From: Nocardia iowensis
GTDB taxonomy: Bacteria > Actinomycetota > Actinomycetes > Mycobacteriales > Mycobacteriaceae
Direction of reading: 5' to 3'
Length of the DNA: 64,000 nucleotides
Assembly: GCF_019222765.1 (NCBI RefSeq)
Contig: NZ_CP078145.1
Span: 5,146,001-5,210,000, forward strand
Shown here: in pieces, positions 60,815-64,000 of the stretch
Position numbering within the stretch: position 1 is the first letter of the stretch
Layout: each line of letters starts with the position of its first letter
Position numbers and translations under genes: made by a program
The notes under the pieces: model-generated
Told to the model about the DNA's origin: nothing
The model's database searches: none
The model's input: the letters and a program-made list of their open reading frames with translations, nothing else

Positions 60815-63800
60815 TCACGACAGCTCCGCGTGTTCGTCGACGTCGAAGCCCAGGCGGATGTCGTGGTCGACTTGGCTGCCGGTGATGGTCACCTGGTCGG
60901 TCACCAGTGGGTAGCCGCGAGCCACGACGGTGTACTCGCCCTCGGGTAGGTTGGCCACTGCGTAGCGGCCGTGCTCGTCGGTGTGGGCGGTGCCGATGGC
61001 CGCGCCGGACCAGTCGAGCACGGTGACTTGGGCGTCGTACACCGCCCGGCCGTCGGCACGCACCGTTCCCGACAATGTCGCCATCGGCGCCAGTTCGACG
61101 TCGAAATGTAAACGGCCGCTGTCCGGTACGGTCAGGGTCGTTGCGGTGGGCCGCATCCGCGCGGCAACGGTAACAAAGGTGTAGGTTCCCGCCAGCAAAC
61201 CCTTGCAGGAGTACGCGCCGTCGGCCGCCGTCACGGCAGCGCCGACCACCTCACCGTGCAGGTCGGTCACGGTGACCGTGGCACCTGCCACCGGCTCACG
61301 CGCGGCAGTGCGCACCACACCCGACAACTCGCCGGATCCCTGCAGCGTGATGTCGACATGCTGCGCGCCGTCGTCCACCACGGTGACGTTCACCGCGGCC
61401 GGTTGATGCCCGTTCGCCGAGACGATCAGGACATAGCTTCCTGGCGCGGGAAATTCGATGGTGTAGGTGCCCCCGCCGTCACCGGTCGTCCGCGAAACCT
61501 GATGTCCACGTTGGTCGATCAGTGTCAGCGCCGCGTCCGGCACCGGGTGCCCGTCGTCACGGCGAATGCAGCCACCGATCGTCCGGTCACCCGCCGGGGT
61601 GAGGACCTGTCCGTTCGCGACGCCCGACAACCGTTGCGCCCCACCGCTGTTCGTGGCTGCGTGTGGGACACCAGCCGCGGCGAGCACCGGCTCCGGTTCG
61701 GAGATGACCGGCGCGGCAGGCTCCCCTACCCGCTCCTCCCCTGCCTGCACCGAGACTTCCGACGACGCCGACACGGAGTGCGCAGCAACCGGCTCGACCT
61801 GCGGCCGCTGCAACTCTCGCAACTTCGCACCCTCGACGTCGATATCCGGCAGGATGCGATCGAGCCACTTCGGAATCCACCAGGACCCCCTGCCCATGAT
61901 CACTAGCAGCGCCGGGACCAGCACCATCCGCACCGCGAAGGCGTCGATGGCAACACCGGCGGCCAGTGCGAAGCCCATCGACTTGGCGGTGACGTCGGAT
62001 TCCAGCAGGAAGGAGCCGAACACCGAGATCATGATGATCGCCGCCGAGGTGACCACACGAGCACCGTGGTGGTAACCCGAGATCATGGCCTCCTTCGGCG
62101 ATTTGCCGTGCACGTATTCCTCGCGCATGCGGGTCACCAGGAACACCTGGTAGTCCATGGCGAGCCCGAACACCAACCCGATCAACATGATCGGCAGGAA
62201 GCTGATGATCGGTCGCGGATCGGAGATCAGGCCGAAGGCGCCTTCCTGGAAGATCAGTACGGTGGCGCCGAAGGTGGCCGCCATGGAGAGCAGGAAGCCC
62301 ATGGCCGCGGTGAGCGGGACCAAAATGGACCGGAACACCAGGATCAACAGCACGAAGGCCGCACCGGCCACGATCGCCAGGTAAGGGACGATCTTGCCGA
62401 GCAGGACGTGGTCCATATCGGCGTAGATGGCGGTGGTGCCGGTGATGCCGTACTCGATGCCGTACTGCTCGGTCAGTGCGCCTTCGGCGGCGCGCGCGTC
62501 GCGCACCAGGTCCTTGGTGGCCTGATCGTTCGGCCCCGACTTCGGTACACCGTTGAGCATTACGCCCAGCCCGTTCTCGCTGAACTGCGGCGCGGTGACG
62601 TAATCCATCTCAGGGAACTCGGCGAGCCGGTCGCGCAGCGCCGTCACCGCGGTTTTGCGCTCACCTTCCGGCACGTTCTCCAGGTCGGCGGCCACGGTCA
62701 GGATGCCGTTGCTGCCTTCGCCGAAGCCTGCCGTCCGGATGTCGTAGGCCTGCCGGACGGTGGAGTCGGTCGGGAAGCTGTCCTCACCCGGCAGACCCAA
62801 CTGCAGGTTGAGTGCCGGAGTGGCCAGCGCGGCCAGAGCTGCCACGGCGATGACCAGTGCGACCCACGGTCTCTTACCGATCACGCGGGCCACCCGCATG
62901 CCGTTGGTGACGGAGGTGTCGTCTTCCGGGTCGTGCCGGGCGACCAGCGGCATCTTCGGCTTGAACAGGAAGCGGCCGAAAACGCCGAGCAGAGCCGGCA
63001 TCAGGGTGATGGCGGTGAGTACGGCGAAGAAGGCCGCGATCGCGCCACCGAGGCCCATGAAGGTCAGGAAGTTCACCCCGACGACGCTCAGCGCACCCAG
63101 GGCGACGATGACGGTGAGACCGGCGAACACCACCGCGGATCCGGCGGTGCCGACGGAAACGCCCGCGGCTTCTTCCGGACTTTCCGCGACATGTAGTTCG
63201 TGCTTGTAGCGGGAGACGATGAACAGTGCGTAGTCGATGGACAGCGCGATACCGATCATCGACGCCAGGAACGTCGTGAAACTCGGGACCTCGACGACCG
63301 AGGTGCCAAGCGAAATCACCAACATGGCGGCACCCAGGCCGACGATGGCGGTGATGATCGGCACGAAGGCTGCCACGATGGCGCCGAAGGCGATCACCAT
63401 GACGATCAATGCCACGCCCATACCGATCATTTCGGCTTGGCCGCTGGGTTGCTCCTGCTCCTGCTCGATGGCCCCGCCGACCTCGACGGTCAATCCCTGT
63501 TCGCGGGCGGGGTCGGCTACGGCGTAAGCGGCGTGCCGCTCTTCGTCGCTGATGTCCATCGACGAGGCGATGTCGAACGGCACCGAGAGCACGGCGACGG
63601 TGGCCGGGGCGTCCTCGCTCAGCACATTGAGCGGCGCGCCGGAGCACACTGCCGGGTCGGCGGCGGTCAGGCAGCCCATCGCCTTGGTCGCGTCGACCGG
63701 GTTCTTCAGCGCCGCGGCGTCCTCTTCGGTGACGAGCTTATGCTTGCCGCCGTCGACCGACAGCGCCTTCAGATCGGCGATCAGTTTGTCGATGGCAGCG

Positions 63801-64000
63801 CTGTTCTTCGCGTCGGTCAGCTTCGTACCTTCGGGCGCCTTGATGACGTAGGCACCGCTGACGGCGTCGATGCTGAACCGATCGGACATGCCGGGGAACT
63901 GCTTGTCCAGAATTTCGGTCGCGCGTTCCGACGGTAGCGACGGCATGCTGAACTCGTCGCTCATCGATTTGCTCAGCACACTGCTGGCGATGCCGAGCAC
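60815..64000 (-). CDS. MMPL-family RND transporter with three C-terminal CarboxypepD-reg-like repeats, partial
   Basis: A leftward gene that enters from the right edge; the N-terminus (probably under 50 residues) is missing and 1061 codons are visible. The first 790 or so are an MMPL (lipid/trehalose monomycolate exporter) protein, with two sets of transmembrane segments and conserved GxxxDY signatures such as GIALSIDYALFIVSRYK and GLAMDYQVFLVTRMREEY. The last 270 or so carry three tandem CarboxypepD_reg/SpaA-like beta modules of about 80-85 residues (start pattern LSGVVR..., end pattern ...TVTI), which are unusual for this family and would lie on one side of the membrane. A linker rich in Ala/Val/Glu joins them. 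Confidence 0.85.
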   Translation of the reverse strand: MLGIASSVLSKSMSDEFSMPSLPSERATEILDKQFPGMSDRFSIDAVSGAYVIKAPEGTKLTDAKNSAAIDKLIADLKALSVDGGKHKLVTEEDAAALKNPVDATKAMGCLTAADPAVCSGAPLNVLSEDAPATVAVLSVPFDIASSMDISDEERHAAYAVADPAREQGLTVEVGGAIEQEQEQPSGQAEMIGMGVALIVMVIAFGAIVAAFVPIITAIVGLGAAMLVISLGTSVVEVPSFTTFLASMIGIALSIDYALFIVSRYKHELHVAESPEEAAGVSVGTAGSAVVFAGLTVIVALGALSVVGVNFLTFMGLGGAIAAFFAVLTAITLMPALLGVFGRFLFKPKMPLVARHDPEDDTSVTNGMRVARVIGKRPWVALVIAVAALAALATPALNLQLGLPGEDSFPTDSTVRQAYDIRTAGFGEGSNGILTVAADLENVPEGERKTAVTALRDRLAEFPEMDYVTAPQFSENGLGVMLNGVPKSGPNDQATKDLVRDARAAEGALTEQYGIEYGITGTTAIYADMDHVLLGKIVPYLAIVAGAAFVLLILVFRSILVPLTAAMGFLLSMAATFGATVLIFQEGAFGLISDPRPIISFLPIMLIGLVFGLAMDYQVFLVTRMREEYVHGKSPKEAMISGYHHGARVVTSAAIIMISVFGSFLLESDVTAKSMGFALAAGVAIDAFAVRMVLVPALLVIMGRGSWWIPKWLDRILPDIDVEGAKLRELQRPQVEPVAAHSVSASSEVSVQAGEERVGEPAAPVISEPEPVLAAAGVPHAATNSGGAQRLSGVANGQVLTPAGDRTIGGCIRRDDGHPVPDAALTLIDQRGHQVSRTTGDGGGTYTIEFPAPGSYVLIVSANGHQPAAVNVTVVDDGAQHVDITLQGSGELSGVVRTAAREPVAGATVTVTDLHGEVVGAAVTAADGAYSCKGLLAGTYTFVTVAARMRPTATTLTVPDSGRLHFDVELAPMATLSGTVRADGRAVYDAQVTVLDWSGAAIGTAHTDEHGRYAVANLPEGEYTVVARGYPLVTDQVTITGSQVDHDIRLGFDVDEHAELS

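Noticed and set aside
1..64000. CRISPR arrays, tRNA or rRNA genes, insertion sequences, attachment sites
   Set aside because: No repeated-spacer pattern, clover-leaf, rRNA signature, transposase or integrase was recognised in a reading of the window.

Overview
The window looks like actinomycete DNA, most probably from Nocardia or a close mycolate-forming relative. It is GC-rich throughout, uses many GTG and TTG starts, and packs genes into operons with 4-base ATGA/GTGA overlaps. It carries LGFP-repeat, LmeA-like, GH76, MMPL and SPW-type envelope proteins, a rifampicin phosphotransferase, and a cyclodipeptide synthase/CYP121 pair like Rv2275/Rv2276 of Mycobacterium tuberculosis. No rRNA, tRNA, CRISPR array or insertion sequence was recognised.

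Region A (1 to about 24.7 kb) is a biosynthetic cluster whose parts fit a glycosylated p-coumaroyl-spermidine. This is the glycocinnamoylspermidine (cinodine/LL-BM123) class, historically reported from Nocardia. The parts are: a tyrosine ammonia-lyase (p-coumarate), the end of an acyl-activating ligase and an ACP, an NDP-sugar 4,6-dehydratase, two DegT aminotransferases, a formyltransferase, two glycosyltransferases, an amidinotransferase, a YqcI/YcgG heme-type hydroxylase, three carbamoyltransferases, a PhyH dioxygenase, a free-standing condensation enzyme, and a fused S-adenosylmethionine decarboxylase/aminopropyltransferase that makes spermidine. A small kinase and an exported alkaline phosphatase suggest phosphorylation-type self-protection followed by activation outside the cell, as in streptomycin producers. 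A StrR-like regulator is encoded, and a perfect 29-bp palindrome with StrR-operator geometry lies upstream of the ACP operon.

Region B (24.7 to 43.4 kb) is a second cluster of two divergent, tightly overlapping operons that read away from a 330-bp intergenic region near 35 kb. It has carrier proteins, two adenylation enzymes, a fatty acyl-AMP ligase, a phosphopantetheinyl transferase, two acyl-CoA dehydrogenases, a radical-SAM aminomutase homologue, a PLP aminotransferase, a fourth carbamoyltransferase, a BtrH-like acyltransferase fused to an ACP, a diiron oxygenase, a luciferase-like monooxygenase, a Cys-nucleophile hydrolase and a hotdog-SCP2 fusion. It has no PKS or multidomain NRPS. I cannot match it to a known product; the logic (ligase, ACP, LLM monooxygenase, BtrH transferase) resembles butirosin side-chain assembly. 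It may be a separate pathway or may decorate the region A product.

Region C (43.5 to 64 kb) holds the cyclodipeptide synthase and CYP121-like P450, followed by general envelope and accessory genes: a sedolisin protease, an SPW membrane protein, an LGFP protein, an LmeA-like protein, two TetX-like flavin monooxygenases in a near-tandem arrangement, a GNAT acetyltransferase, a GH76 enzyme, an Mrp ATPase, a RibD-like reductase, a rifampicin phosphotransferase with a palindrome in its promoter region, and an MMPL transporter with an unusual repeat-bearing tail that runs off the right edge.
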